Assembly: GCA_017545365.1 (NCBI GenBank)
Contig: JAFWOP010000020.1
Span: 45,251-109,250 of the forward strand
Direction of reading: 5' to 3'
From: Bacteroidales bacterium
GTDB taxonomy: Bacteria > Bacteroidota > Bacteroidia > Bacteroidales > P3
DNA length: 64,000 nt
Below are positions 9,386 through 17,332 of the stretch, piece after piece. The number at the start of each line of letters is the position of its first letter. The first letter of the stretch is position 1. The notes below the pieces were generated by a model. That model worked only from the letters and a program-made list of their open reading frames with translations, had not been told where the DNA came from and made no database searches. Position numbers and translations under genes: made by a program.

Positions 9386-10240
9386 TTGCAATATTGGTGG
9401 ATGGAAGCTGTCTGCCAGGGCAAACGATGGGATGTTGCTCTCGCCCATGACGACCACGGCAATATCATCGCCGCACTTCCATACCTCATCGGCTCGAAGA
9501 TGGGTCTGCGCTATGTGCTGCAGCCGCAGCTGACCCAGTACAATGGGCCGTGGTACAGCTCCAAAGACCTTCAAGACTATGCCGACATACAGCTGCGTGC
9601 CCACCTCCAGTCGCTAAGGCTTACATTGTTCCAGCAGAACTTCGCCCCTTCGGTAACAGAGTTGAAAGGATGGGACGAGTATGCCCTTTCACCCCGCGTC
9701 ACCTACCGCCTCGAGGACATCTCTGACCTCCAGCAGGTGTTCGCCCACTTTGACAAACGCCGTCGGCAACGCCATATCCTTCAAGCTGAAAAGGTGCTCA
9801 TCCCCGACTACGACCTTTCCCCATCGGTGTTTGCTCAGTTCCATGTCGACTATTGGAAGTCGCGAGGGGAGAAAGACCTTCTCTCGCCCGACTTTATCAT
9901 ACGTGTCATCACCGCTGCCCTCCAACGCTCACAGGGCATCCTCCTAGGGCTTCGCAACAGTGAGGGAATCCTACAGGCGGCACGTTTCGTGGCCTACGAC
10001 AGCCATTGCGCCTACGCCCTCCTCTCCGCACTTGCCCCCCAACACCATAACGGTGCCTCGGCACTCCTCTTCTGGCTGATACTGCAACAGCTCTCTGGCC
10101 GTTGCCGCAGCTTCGACTTCGAAGGAAGCATGAACCCCGCCATCGCCTATTCCTACAGCCTCTATGGGGCGCAGCCTACCACCTATTACCAGCTTACCCG
10201 TTGTCCCAATCCGCTGCTCCGCAGATTGCTTAAACTATAA
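9386..10240 (+). CDS. FemAB/GNAT-fold acyltransferase-like protein
   Basis: Resembles the Bacteroidota GNAT/FemAB-type proteins found near envelope and glycan genes; substrate unknown. Features: FLQYWWMEAV and RWDVALA at the N terminus, LTQYNGPWY near residue 50, RRQRHILQAEK in the middle, and YALLSALAP with FDFEGSMNPAI near the C terminus, which fits the second GNAT half. The start at 9386 is a TTG. The family usually begins earlier, and the same frame is open back to 9311, encoding NNKEQYKEICETEGSSIPL with only ATC codons (9311, 9323) or ATA (9350) as possible starts. It overlaps the methyltransferase gene by one base (TAATG). Confidence 0.7.
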   Translation: MQYWWMEAVCQGKRWDVALAHDDHGNIIAALPYLIGSKMGLRYVLQPQLTQYNGPWYSSKDLQDYADIQLRAHLQSLRLTLFQQNFAPSVTELKGWDEYALSPRVTYRLEDISDLQQVFAHFDKRRRQRHILQAEKVLIPDYDLSPSVFAQFHVDYWKSRGEKDLLSPDFIIRVITAALQRSQGILLGLRNSEGILQAARFVAYDSHCAYALLSALAPQHHNGASALLFWLILQQLSGRCRSFDFEGSMNPAIAYSYSLYGAQPTTYYQLTRCPNPLLRRLLKL

Positions 10241-11199
10241 TGGACATGCTGCAAATACTGAAGACCCTTGACTACGACAGTCTCCCCATCAGCGATTACA
10301 GCCGTAATTACATCCGTCGTCTGCTGCCTAATATCGACTACTATCTTGAGATTTACCATCGTTGCCTGCACCGGATGCTTGGCGAACTGAAACGTCCGGC
10401 TGAGGACATCATCATGGTGGACTACGGAGGGGGCCACGGCTTTCTCAGCCTTGCTGCCAAGACAATGGGCATCGGCAAGGTCATCTATGTCGACACCAAC
10501 CCTCAGGCCGTTGAAACGGTGCAAGCAGTGTCCGGCAAGGTGGGGTTCGGACCCGACGAGGTGCTGCTGGGCGACGCGGCCATCTTGCGGCAATGGTGTC
10601 GGAGCAACAATGTCATGCCCAACCTGCTCCTCGGCATGGACGTCATCGAGCATATATATCGTCTCGAAGACTTCTTCGCCGACATCTTCGCCATCAATCC
10701 CGCCCTGCCGATGCTCTTCACCACGGGTTCCACCCCCTTCAACCCTCATGTGGTCCGTAGACTGCACCGCATCATGCAGTCCGATGAACAAGGACATGGA
10801 GGAGCACCTGGATTTCATGCTCTCCGCAAGAGATACATCCTCGACAACTTCCCCCTGATGAAGGACTGGGAGGCCGACATCTGGGCAACCGACACACGAG
10901 GACTCACCTATCCCGACATCCATGCCGCCGTTGAAAGCCATACTCCGAACCGTCTGGCCGACCCATACAACACTTGCGACCCCGCTACCGGAAGCTGGAC
11001 GGAGCGGATTCTGCCCATTGAGGACTACCAAGCTCTCCTTCTTCCTTATCATGCTACCCTCTCCGTCCAAAACGGATTCTACAATACCCACCGACAGGGT
11101 GTCAAAGGCTTCTTCTCCCGACTGCTCAACCGCCTCCCGTGCTGCCTCTTCCGACCCCTCGCACCATTCATTATACTCCATATATCCCACGCCTCATGA
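10240..11199 (+). CDS. Class I SAM-dependent methyltransferase
   Basis: Soluble methyltransferase of 319 residues with unknown substrate. Motif I is VDYGGGHGFLSLAAK near residue 67, followed by the acidic ribose-binding VIYVDTNPQAV and motif IV-like GMDVIEHIYRLEDF. The start ATG shares its A with the upstream TAA, and its TGA overlaps the rlmH ATG as ATGA, so the three genes are translationally coupled. Pairing with a FemAB-like protein suggests work on a cell-surface compound, which is inference. Confidence 0.85.
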   Translation: MDMLQILKTLDYDSLPISDYSRNYIRRLLPNIDYYLEIYHRCLHRMLGELKRPAEDIIMVDYGGGHGFLSLAAKTMGIGKVIYVDTNPQAVETVQAVSGKVGFGPDEVLLGDAAILRQWCRSNNVMPNLLLGMDVIEHIYRLEDFFADIFAINPALPMLFTTGSTPFNPHVVRRLHRIMQSDEQGHGGAPGFHALRKRYILDNFPLMKDWEADIWATDTRGLTYPDIHAAVESHTPNRLADPYNTCDPATGSWTERILPIEDYQALLLPYHATLSVQNGFYNTHRQGVKGFFSRLLNRLPCCLFRPLAPFIILHISHAS

Positions 11200-11669
11200 A
11201 CATACGCCTCCTCGTCATCTCCAAAACCGACATACCCTATCTCCAAGAGGGTATCGATGTCTATGTCAAGCGGCTCAAACATTATGTGAACTTCGAGCTG
11301 GAGGTCATCCCCGCCCTCAAAGACCAAAAGAAGGCATCGCCCGACGAGATAAAAGAACGCGAGGGCGCCTTGTTGTTGAAACGGCTAGAAGGGGTCGACC
11401 GCATTGTGCTTCTCGACGAGCACGGTAAAGAAAACACCTCGGTAGGCTTTTCCCAGTACTTACAAAAACAGATGAATGCTGGCACACGCAACCTGGTCTT
11501 CGTAGTCGGCGGAGCCTTCGGGTTCGCCCCTTCGGTTTATGCTGTTGCCCACGACAAAATATCCCTCTCGCAGATGACCTTCAACCACCAGATGGTGCGC
11601 CTTTTCTTCGTAGAGCAGCTCTACCGCGCCTTCACCATCCTCCACCACGAGCCCTACCACAACGAATAG
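11196..11669 (+). CDS. rlmH: 23S rRNA (pseudouridine-1915-N3) methyltransferase RlmH
   Basis: SPOUT-family methyltransferase of 157 residues that methylates pseudouridine 1915 in helix 69 of 23S rRNA on the assembled 70S ribosome. Diagnostic features are the N-terminal MNIRLLVISKTD, LDEHGKENTSVGFSQYL in the middle, the knot region FVVGGAFGFAPSVY, and the C-terminal LSQMTFNHQMVRLFFVEQLYRA with YHNE at the very end. The ATG at 11196 overlaps the previous stop as ATGA and gives the standard family length. Confidence 0.97.
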   Translation: MNIRLLVISKTDIPYLQEGIDVYVKRLKHYVNFELEVIPALKDQKKASPDEIKEREGALLLKRLEGVDRIVLLDEHGKENTSVGFSQYLQKQMNAGTRNLVFVVGGAFGFAPSVYAVAHDKISLSQMTFNHQMVRLFFVEQLYRAFTILHHEPYHNE

Positions 11670-11680
11670 CCAACTCCTAT

Positions 11681-11815
11681 AAAGGAGCTTCTATAAATTG
11701 CCCCGGAGGGGCAAACTTTCAATATCCCCGCACTAATAGTGTGGGGTATATCAAGTAAATACATCACAGCGTGCTGAAGGCACGCGCTCTCAAAAACGAA
11801 TTAATAGAACCCACC
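11681..11815. repeat. Modular hairpin element, family A (copy 1)
   Basis: Bounded by terminal inverted sequences: AGGAGCTTCTATAAATT on the left, and AATTAATAGAACCCACC on the right, which reversed reads GGTGGGTTCTATTAATT. Inside are three hairpins: GCCCC/GGGGC (11700-11712), CCCCGCACT/AGTGTGGGG (11726-11746) and GCGTGC/GCACGC (11769-11787). The same order of three hairpins with different stem sequences occurs at 53236-53380. No open frame is present. The 130 bases that follow hold only short partial inverted repeats. Confidence 0.7.
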
Positions 11816-11951
11816 ATAAGTTTTTGTCACCATCATGACCACCAGCGGGCTGAACAGACTGCCGTGGGGCAACCTACAGTATATGCCCTCGGCATGCTAC
11901 GCCTATATAGTGTGTCGCAACACGCTTTCTCGTACCAAGTCGGGGATGGGG

Positions 11952-12725
11952 TTATAAAATCTTCTTCAACGGGGCCTCGCGGAAGGCCATGGTGTCTATC
12001 CATCGGCCCTCTTCGCCTTTCAGGGCCATACGGAACTCGGCGAAAGTGCGGTGCTCCATATAGATGACGTTGTACACGTCGCCCACATTGTCGATGAAGT
12101 GGGCGTCGCTGTCGGTGATGAAGTTGAAACGTTTCAGGTAGGCGAATTTCTTCAGCATCTCGTCGCGGGTGGTGAAGCGGTTAATCTCCAAGCCGTCGGC
12201 CTTCAGGTCGGGCGGCACGAAACCCAGCTGGCTGGTCAGCGAGGTGGTGCCCTTGTTCACATGCGCCGGGACGAACAGCCCGCCTATCCGGTGCACCTCC
12301 TCGTAGATGCCGTCGATGTCCACGTCAATGCCGTTCAGCAGGTGGTATTCTTCCTCGCCCACAATCTCGTCGTTCTCGTCCACGATAAGCTGGTAGCCGA
12401 AACGGTCCTCGTCGTTGGGGATGGGAGGCAGGTGGGCATCCAGAAACTCCTGGAACTCGTCCAGCTGCTCGTCGGTCTCAAAATAGGAGAGGCAGTGCGC
12501 CTCTTCTTGCGAGGTCACCTCCACGCCCCCCAGGACGAACAGCCCGCGGTCGCGCCCCACCTTCTGTGCCACCTTCACCTGGCGGGTGGTGTTGTGGTCG
12601 GTGATGGCTATCATGTCCAACCCACGTGCCAATGCGCGCTCCACGATAGCCGTGGGGCTCATCTCCAAGTCGCCACAGGGCGACAGCACCGTGTGGATAT
12701 GCAAATCCGCCTTAAAGGGAGTCAT
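11952..12725 (-). CDS. PHP-domain phosphoesterase-like protein
   Basis: Metal-dependent PHP hydrolase of 257 residues, cytoplasmic, substrate unknown. Metal-binding motifs are FKADLHIHTVLSPCGD at residues 4-19, ITDHNT near 41, FVPAHVNKG near 150 and ITDSDAH near 200, which cover the four classical PHP motifs. In many anaerobes this PHP family is encoded beside DRTGG proteins, a HATPase and [FeFe]-hydrogenase genes; here it follows a DRTGG gene on the same strand, while the other partners are at 40.8 and 47.8 kb. A role in the regulation or maturation of hydrogenase is inference. Confidence 0.9.
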   Translation of the reverse strand: MTPFKADLHIHTVLSPCGDLEMSPTAIVERALARGLDMIAITDHNTTRQVKVAQKVGRDRGLFVLGGVEVTSQEEAHCLSYFETDEQLDEFQEFLDAHLPPIPNDEDRFGYQLIVDENDEIVGEEEYHLLNGIDVDIDGIYEEVHRIGGLFVPAHVNKGTTSLTSQLGFVPPDLKADGLEINRFTTRDEMLKKFAYLKRFNFITDSDAHFIDNVGDVYNVIYMEHRTFAEFRMALKGEEGRWIDTMAFREAPLKKIL

Positions 12726-12774
12726 TGTGAATCGTGAATTGGGAATCCTTTGCTCCGCGCAATCCCCTGTCAGT

Positions 12775-13107
12775 TTATTTAATCAATTCGTATATCTTTC
12801 CTGCTGTCTCAAAGGTCTCCATCGTGGTGCTGAGGAACGGGATGCCCTCCTCGTTGCTCTGCTCCAGTGTCTCCTCGGTGGCCGTCTGGCCCTTCACCAG
12901 TATCACACAGGCCAGCTCTTTCAGCGAGGCAATGGCCATCACATTCTTATGCACCTGCAACGTGACCCACACATTGCCCATCTCGGCATTGCCCATCACA
13001 TCGCTGAGCAGGTCTGATACATAGCAGCCTTCTATTTCGCGGTCCAAACCATCGGCTCCAGACAGCACCTTAAGGTTCAATTTTTCGACAAGTTCTCTAA
13101 CTTTCAT
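12775..13107 (-). CDS. DRTGG-domain protein
   Basis: Small protein of 110 residues with the fold of the DRTGG domain, known from the N terminus of phosphotransacetylase and CBS-DRTGG proteins; thought to bind a small ligand or act in regulation. It shares LREIV/VRELV, SDLMSDVL/SDLLSDVM and TYSMF/TMETF positions with the protein at 40783-41124, so the window has two paralogues. The start used is ATG 13107 (MKVRELVEKL): an upstream ATG at 13137 falls inside the promoter box and cannot be in the mRNA. The PHP gene follows 49 bases after its stop. Confidence 0.85.
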   Translation of the reverse strand: MKVRELVEKLNLKVLSGADGLDREIEGCYVSDLLSDVMGNAEMGNVWVTLQVHKNVMAIASLKELACVILVKGQTATEETLEQSNEEGIPFLSTTMETFETAGKIYELIK

Positions 13108-13133
13108 GGTATTTCTATTTATTATTTCAAAGT

Positions 13134-13142
13134 GCAAAGATA
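13134..13142 (-). promoter_or_regulatory. Bacteroidota -7 box for DRTGG-PHP
   Basis: Reverse strand TATCTTTGC, about 27 bases upstream of the chosen ATG. It rules out the longer reading of the DRTGG gene. Confidence 0.75.
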
Positions 13143-13213
13143 CAATTTTTTTTCCACATACGCGTTATTCTGCAAAAAAAAGAAACTACAGTACCCTATA
13201 AAATCTCATCCTC

Positions 13214-13615
13214 ATGCAGTTTAGATTGTCCTACTCCGAAATAGAACAGCTGGCAGAAAGCAAGGCCGGGCAGAAAGTACCCATGTCTTACGGCGGACCC
13301 CACACCCTCCGCATCGCCCACCAGGTACCCCTCATGGGTTCCGTGGGTGTCGACATCAACGTCGAGCGCATCGAGGGCACCGACCTCTTCCTCTCCTTCA
13401 GCGGAGGTGCTGCCATCGAGTTTATGCTCCGCACCGCCCTCAACCAGGCCAAAAACCGCCCCGGCATGGAAATGGTGCAGATGCTTGGCGGCAACCAGAT
13501 ACTCCTCTCGCTGGGCAAAAGTCCCAACCTCGCGCCCATCTTCGAGCGCGTCACCCTCCAGGACATCTGCTTCGACGAGCAGTTCATCATCATCCAGTTC
13601 GCTCCCAAACTGTAA
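13214..13615 (+). CDS. Conserved hypothetical protein next to an MBL hydrolase
   Basis: Protein of 133 residues, no signal peptide, no membrane segment. I do not recognise a family. It has mixed alpha/beta character with LMGSVGVDINVERIEGTDLFLSF, SGGAAIEFMLRTAL and DICFDEQFIIIQF, which looks like a small single domain, perhaps a beta-barrel such as a lipid- or ligand-binding fold. Its stop is 3 bases before the MBL-fold gene, so the two are almost certainly co-translated and functionally linked. Confidence 0.75.
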   Translation: MQFRLSYSEIEQLAESKAGQKVPMSYGGPHTLRIAHQVPLMGSVGVDINVERIEGTDLFLSFSGGAAIEFMLRTALNQAKNRPGMEMVQMLGGNQILLSLGKSPNLAPIFERVTLQDICFDEQFIIIQFAPKL

Positions 13616-13618
13616 TTC

Positions 13619-14293
13619 ATGCACCTTCACTATATCTACCACAGCTGCTTCCTCCTCTCTGAGGAGGACTTCCTCATCGTCTACGACTACTGGCGCGACC
13701 CCGATGGCCTGCTGCCCAAATTCCTCGAAGAGGCCGAGCGGGAGCAGAAGGCCGTCTATTTCATCGTCTCTCATTTCCACGAGGACCATTTCAACCCTGA
13801 GATAGTGGAATGGTGCAAAGCACGCGCGTCGGAAGACTGGCACCTGCTGCCATCGTATGATACCGTCAAACGACGCCGCATAGACAAGGCGTTGCCTCTT
13901 GCCATCCTCAGGTTTGGCGATACGGTGGAAACACCCTATTTCAAGCTACAAGTATATCGCTCTACTGATGTGGGAGTCAGCACCGTGGTCACCCTCCGCG
14001 ACGGCACCACAGTATTTCATGCAGGGGATTGCAATAACTGGTATTTCCCCGAATCCGACATGGCTGACGAGGAGGATATGAGCAGCCATGTGAAGGTGAC
14101 ACCCGAACAGATGGAGAAGCTGTTTCTTTCTATCGTACGCGACATCCGCAAAGACCACCCCCGGCTTGACCACGCCATGTTCCCTGTGGACCCCCGTTTG
14201 GAGCAAGAGATGCTCCGCGGCCCGCTACAATTCTTGAAAGCGGTCGAAGTGCGCCACTTTCATCCGATGCACTATTGCACGCCCTCGCTTTGA
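13619..14293 (+). CDS. MBL-fold metal-dependent hydrolase
   Basis: Metallo-beta-lactamase-fold hydrolase of 224 residues. The metal-binding signature SHFHEDH is at residues 51-57 (H52, H54, D56, H57), with a further site in VFHAGDCNNWYF near 137, and HPRLDHAMFPVDPRL and HFHPMHY at the C-terminal end supplying the last ligands. This compact form with a late HPMHY resembles the YtnP/UlaG-like L-ascorbate lactonase-type subgroup. Substrate unknown. It is the second gene of a two-gene unit with the unknown protein upstream, and it converges on the acyltransferase gene 7 bases away. Confidence 0.88.
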   Translation: MHLHYIYHSCFLLSEEDFLIVYDYWRDPDGLLPKFLEEAEREQKAVYFIVSHFHEDHFNPEIVEWCKARASEDWHLLPSYDTVKRRRIDKALPLAILRFGDTVETPYFKLQVYRSTDVGVSTVVTLRDGTTVFHAGDCNNWYFPESDMADEEDMSSHVKVTPEQMEKLFLSIVRDIRKDHPRLDHAMFPVDPRLEQEMLRGPLQFLKAVEVRHFHPMHYCTPSL

Positions 14294-14299
14294 GGGTTT

Positions 14300-15568
14300 T
14301 TATTCAGAAGTCTTCCCAAGTGATTTCAGCCCGTACCACACGTCGCGCAGCATGACAAAGATGCGGGGGGTGACCCATGCGCTCAGCGTGCACAGCCCTA
14401 CCATCCCCAGCCCCCACAGCACATTGTGGGTACAGGTGAAGACTATAAACACCACTATCGCGTTGATGAACTGCAGCAGCAGGCGGATGCCGTAGTCTAC
14501 CGAACTGCGAAACTGCGGGTCTTGTATCATCCGCTTGACCAGCGGCTTGGTGGGCAAGTAGACCACTACGTTGCTCAGCAGCCAGTATTTCCATATAAAC
14601 GAGATGCCCGCCAGCGTCAGCAGCACTGCGCCCAACGAGAGCACCCCCTTCGCCGGGGTCCATCCCTTGGAGGCAAACCACAGCGGCACCCTCCGTCGTT
14701 GGCAGTCCTCCGCAAAGGTGCGCCCCTGGTCGTACAGCGGCTCGCGCTCCTCTTCGGGCAGTGCGGCCAAGGCTTCGCTCACATGCTTGCGCGCCATGAA
14801 GCGTCCCCACACCGTGTTGGGCAGCCTCAGCTCGCGCAGCGTCTCCTGCGTCTTCAGGTGGCAGTAGGCATACTCGTCGTCGTATCGCTCCTTGCTCCCC
14901 ACATGGTGCATCTGACCCCTCAGCGCGGTGGTCAGGGCGGCACGCATCTGGTTCAGCGCCACCGGCTCGTTGCTCTCATACTCCTCCATAAAAGGCGTGA
15001 CACTGATGGGCTTGCCTATGTTGATGCACACACTGTGGTAGAGGTCCTCATAATGGTCGTAATCCACGCCTACCGGGACGATATACAGCGGCTCGTTCCC
15101 CAGCTCCTTCTGTGCGCTGCAGGCAATGCGGAACATCCCCTTCACCAGCGGCAGCAGCTGGTGCCGGTCGTTGTGTCGCCCTTCGGCCATCAGGCACAGC
15201 GGCACCCCCGACTCTATCACCTCCCGCGAGGTCTGGAAGATGGCCTCGTTGCGCGACAGCTGGTCTCGCCCGTCACGGATGCGGTACACCGGGCTGATGC
15301 GCAGCCATGTGAGGAAGAACCGCGCCACCGGCTTCTGGAAGATGTCCGCCCGCGCCAGGAACACCACCTTGCTATGGGTGATTTCCAACACGATGAGCGC
15401 GTCCATCAGGGCATTCTGATGACAGGGGGCGAAGATGAAATGCTCGCCCCATGGCACATTCTCCCTGCCTTTCACTATCAGGCGGCGGTAATGACACCGA
15501 ACCCCGTACTGCACCACCGGCAGCAGCAGGCTATAAAAAAAGTTAAAATCAGCCAACTTATTTTTCAT
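14300..15568 (-). CDS. 1-acylglycerol-phosphate acyltransferase-like membrane protein (PlsC family)
   Basis: Transfers an acyl chain to a glycerol-phosphate backbone or a related lipid. The catalytic histidine is in FAPCHQNALMDALI near residue 50; the spacing is H-x5-D rather than the usual H-x4-D, a variant common in Bacteroidota. The substrate motif is LMAEGRH near 130 and the third block PVGVDYDHYEDL. Two to three membrane segments lie in the C-terminal third (LSLGAVLLTLAGISFIW, FINAIVVFIVFTC), an extension beyond simple PlsC. Start is ATG 15568; a start at 15583 would lie upstream of the promoter box. The mRNA may be leaderless. Confidence 0.9.
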   Translation of the reverse strand: MKNKLADFNFFYSLLLPVVQYGVRCHYRRLIVKGRENVPWGEHFIFAPCHQNALMDALIVLEITHSKVVFLARADIFQKPVARFFLTWLRISPVYRIRDGRDQLSRNEAIFQTSREVIESGVPLCLMAEGRHNDRHQLLPLVKGMFRIACSAQKELGNEPLYIVPVGVDYDHYEDLYHSVCINIGKPISVTPFMEEYESNEPVALNQMRAALTTALRGQMHHVGSKERYDDEYAYCHLKTQETLRELRLPNTVWGRFMARKHVSEALAALPEEEREPLYDQGRTFAEDCQRRRVPLWFASKGWTPAKGVLSLGAVLLTLAGISFIWKYWLLSNVVVYLPTKPLVKRMIQDPQFRSSVDYGIRLLLQFINAIVVFIVFTCTHNVLWGLGMVGLCTLSAWVTPRIFVMLRDVWYGLKSLGKTSE

Positions 15569-15571
15569 GCT

Positions 15572-15580
15572 GCAAAAGTA
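15572..15580 (-). promoter_or_regulatory. Bacteroidota -7 box almost touching the plsC-like ATG
   Basis: Reverse strand TACTTTTGC ends 3 bases before the ATG at 15568, so transcription should begin at or within a base or two of the start codon. Confidence 0.65.
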
Positions 15581-15619
15581 CAAAATATTTTCGACTTTTT
15601 TGAGTTATAGAGGAAATTT

Positions 15620-16228
15620 ATGAAGACAATTATGAAAAAGGTTCTCTTCATAGCCCTGCTGGCAGTCGCCTCTGCGCTGTCTCTACCTGCTCTAGGACAG
15701 GTCGATGCCACCCGCAAGGTGCGCTTCGGCATCATCGTCGAGGGCGACACCATTCCCTATTACCGCCTCAAGGAGGTGAAGGTCGTCGAATCGGGCTCCC
15801 TGCTCACAGAAAAAGAGATTCGCAAGAATCAAAAGCTCATACGCAACGTCAAGAAGATGCTCCCCTATGCCAAGATAGGCAAGCAGCGCCTCGACGAGCT
15901 GGAACTCCGCGTCGCCGGCATGTCCAAGCGCGACCGCAAAGAGGCCATCAAGCAGGCCGAGAAAGACCTCTTGGCCGACTTCAGCGACGAACTCAAGGCC
16001 TGCACCATCTCGCAGGGCATGGTGCTCCTCAAGCTCATCGACCGCGAAACTGGCCGCACCTCCTACGTCCTCGTCGACGAGCTTCGTGGCAAGATACGCG
16101 CCGGCTTCTACCAGACCTTCGCCCGCCTCTTCGGCTACAACCTCAAAGCACAATACGACCCCAAGCACAACAAGGAAGACAACCTCATCGAGCGCATCGT
16201 CCTCTCCATCGAGCGGGGCCGGCTTTAG
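15620..16228 (+). CDS. DUF4294 periplasmic/secreted protein
   Basis: Bacteroidota-specific DUF4294 protein of 202 residues with a signal peptide (KKVLFIALLAVASALSL, cleavage after ALG). The mature part is charged and helical: RNVKKMLPYAKIGKQRLDELE, MSKRDRKEAIKQAEKDLLADF, then RTSYVLVDELRGKIRAGFYQTFARLFGYNLKAQYDP at the conserved C terminus. Function unknown; the strongly conserved YNLKAQYDP end suggests a binding surface. An internal ATG at 15632 would give an equally good signal peptide. Divergent from the acyltransferase. Confidence 0.85.
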   Translation: MKTIMKKVLFIALLAVASALSLPALGQVDATRKVRFGIIVEGDTIPYYRLKEVKVVESGSLLTEKEIRKNQKLIRNVKKMLPYAKIGKQRLDELELRVAGMSKRDRKEAIKQAEKDLLADFSDELKACTISQGMVLLKLIDRETGRTSYVLVDELRGKIRAGFYQTFARLFGYNLKAQYDPKHNKEDNLIERIVLSIERGRL

Positions 16229-16239
16229 CCGCGCTGTAA

Positions 16240-16325
16240 TGAGGAGACTTCTATAAAATGAATAATATGGAGTCAACTTCCTTTCATAATCATCTGTCGC
16301 ATTAAGGACACTTCTATTAATTGCA
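16240..16325 (+). repeat. Remnants of family A element ends
   Basis: Two same-facing copies of the family A left end occur here: GGAGACTTCTATAAAATGAA (16241-16260) and AGGACACTTCTATTAATTGC (16304-16323), without the three-hairpin interior or the right end. They lie in a 200-base gap between the DUF4294 and NlpC/P60 genes that otherwise shows only AT-rich sequence. Confidence 0.45.
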
Positions 16326-16429
16326 TGCAATTAAAGTCTCAAATCCTTGCCAAATTCAAAATATGCAATTTACAAATTCTCCAATTCACTAATTCTTGAT
16401 AAATAGAAATCCCTTTAATAAAACCTAAC

Positions 16430-17035
16430 ATGACTGGCTATTGTTTCCTCTGCGCCGTTCCCATGCGGCTCGAACCCTCCGACAAATCCGAGATGGTCAA
16501 CCAGCTCCTGCTGGACGACACCTTCGACATCCTCGAGCGGCAGGAAAAATGGTCGCGCATCCGCTGCCATTACGACGGCTACGAGGGCTGGGTCGACAAC
16601 AAGCAATACCGCTCCCCCGCCGCCGATCCCCTGCCTCCTTCGCCCACCCCCCGCCACGCCTCGCCCAGCGACGTGGCCGTCACCCGCTACCTTGGCGCCC
16701 CCTACCTCTGGGGCGGCCGCACGGCCATGGGCATCGACTGCTCCGGCCTCACTCAGGTATGTTTCAAGGCCTGTGGCATCCCCCTCCTCCGCGACGCCTC
16801 GCAGCAGGTCACCCAAGGCACCCCCGTCGCCACCCTGGCGGCGGCGCAGCGCGACGACCTCTGCTTCTTCTGCAACGCCGAAGGCCGCATCATCCATGTG
16901 GGCATCTACCTTGGCGACAACCAGATAGTACATGCTTCAGGTCAGGTGCGCATCGACACCCTCACCCCCCGGGGCATCGTCCACAGCGACACCCGCCAGC
17001 TCACCCACACACTTCATTCCATTCGTCGGCTCTAG
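16430..17035 (+). CDS. NlpC/P60 family peptidoglycan hydrolase with N-terminal SH3-like domain
   Basis: Cysteine peptidase cutting peptide stems of peptidoglycan. Residues 1-60 look like a bacterial SH3 fold (MRLEPSDKSEMVNQLL, WSRIRCHYDGYEGWVD). The catalytic domain begins at YLGAPYLWGGRTAMGIDCSGL with the nucleophile Cys near 103, and the histidine is in IIHVGIYLG near 156, followed by VHASGQVRIDTL. No signal peptide is seen, which is common for this short group. The last 21 codons recur as a diverged copy at 18622-18696, on the far side of a RAYT/REP block. Confidence 0.92.
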   Translation: MTGYCFLCAVPMRLEPSDKSEMVNQLLLDDTFDILERQEKWSRIRCHYDGYEGWVDNKQYRSPAADPLPPSPTPRHASPSDVAVTRYLGAPYLWGGRTAMGIDCSGLTQVCFKACGIPLLRDASQQVTQGTPVATLAAAQRDDLCFFCNAEGRIIHVGIYLGDNQIVHASGQVRIDTLTPRGIVHSDTRQLTHTLHSIRRL

Positions 17036-17040
17036 TTTCA

Positions 17041-17320
17041 GTTGAGGCGGATTTGCTGTTGAGGCGGATTTGCAATCCGCCTCAGCCGAGCCGGGGATTT
17101 CCAATCCCCCTACCCTATTGCTGTTGAGGCGGATTTGCAGTTGAGGCGGATTTGCAATCCGCCTCAGCCGAGCCAGGGATTTCCAATCCCCCCTAACATA
17201 ACCCATACACAAGCCCCTTGCGGATTGCAAATCCGCTTCTCAGTAGTGGCGGATTGCAAATCCGCCACAGCGGGCAAATCCGCCACAGCGGGCAAATCCG
17301 CCACAGCGGGTACAGCGGGT
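17041..17320. repeat. REP palindrome cluster, left of RAYT
   Basis: At least four palindromes with core GCGGATTTGCAATCCGC or its reverse GCGGATTGCAAATCCGC, interleaved with a second hairpin GGGGATTTCCAATCCCC, and a tail of repeated GGCAAATCCGCCACAGC units. A block of about 70 bases (GAGGCGGATT...AATCCCCC) is present twice. It starts 6 bases after the NlpC/P60 stop codon and ends just short of the RAYT 3' end. Confidence 0.9.
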
Positions 17321-17332
17321 ACATCCCCCACA

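Noticed and set aside
13108..13137. Upstream ATG for the DRTGG gene
   Set aside because: It lies inside the TATCTTTGC promoter box and would be upstream of the transcription start.
14426..15610. Long open frame antisense to the PlsC-like gene
   Set aside because: Its peptide is rich in His, Gln and Arg with no domain, and it mirrors the conserved acyltransferase; it is a by-product of codon use.
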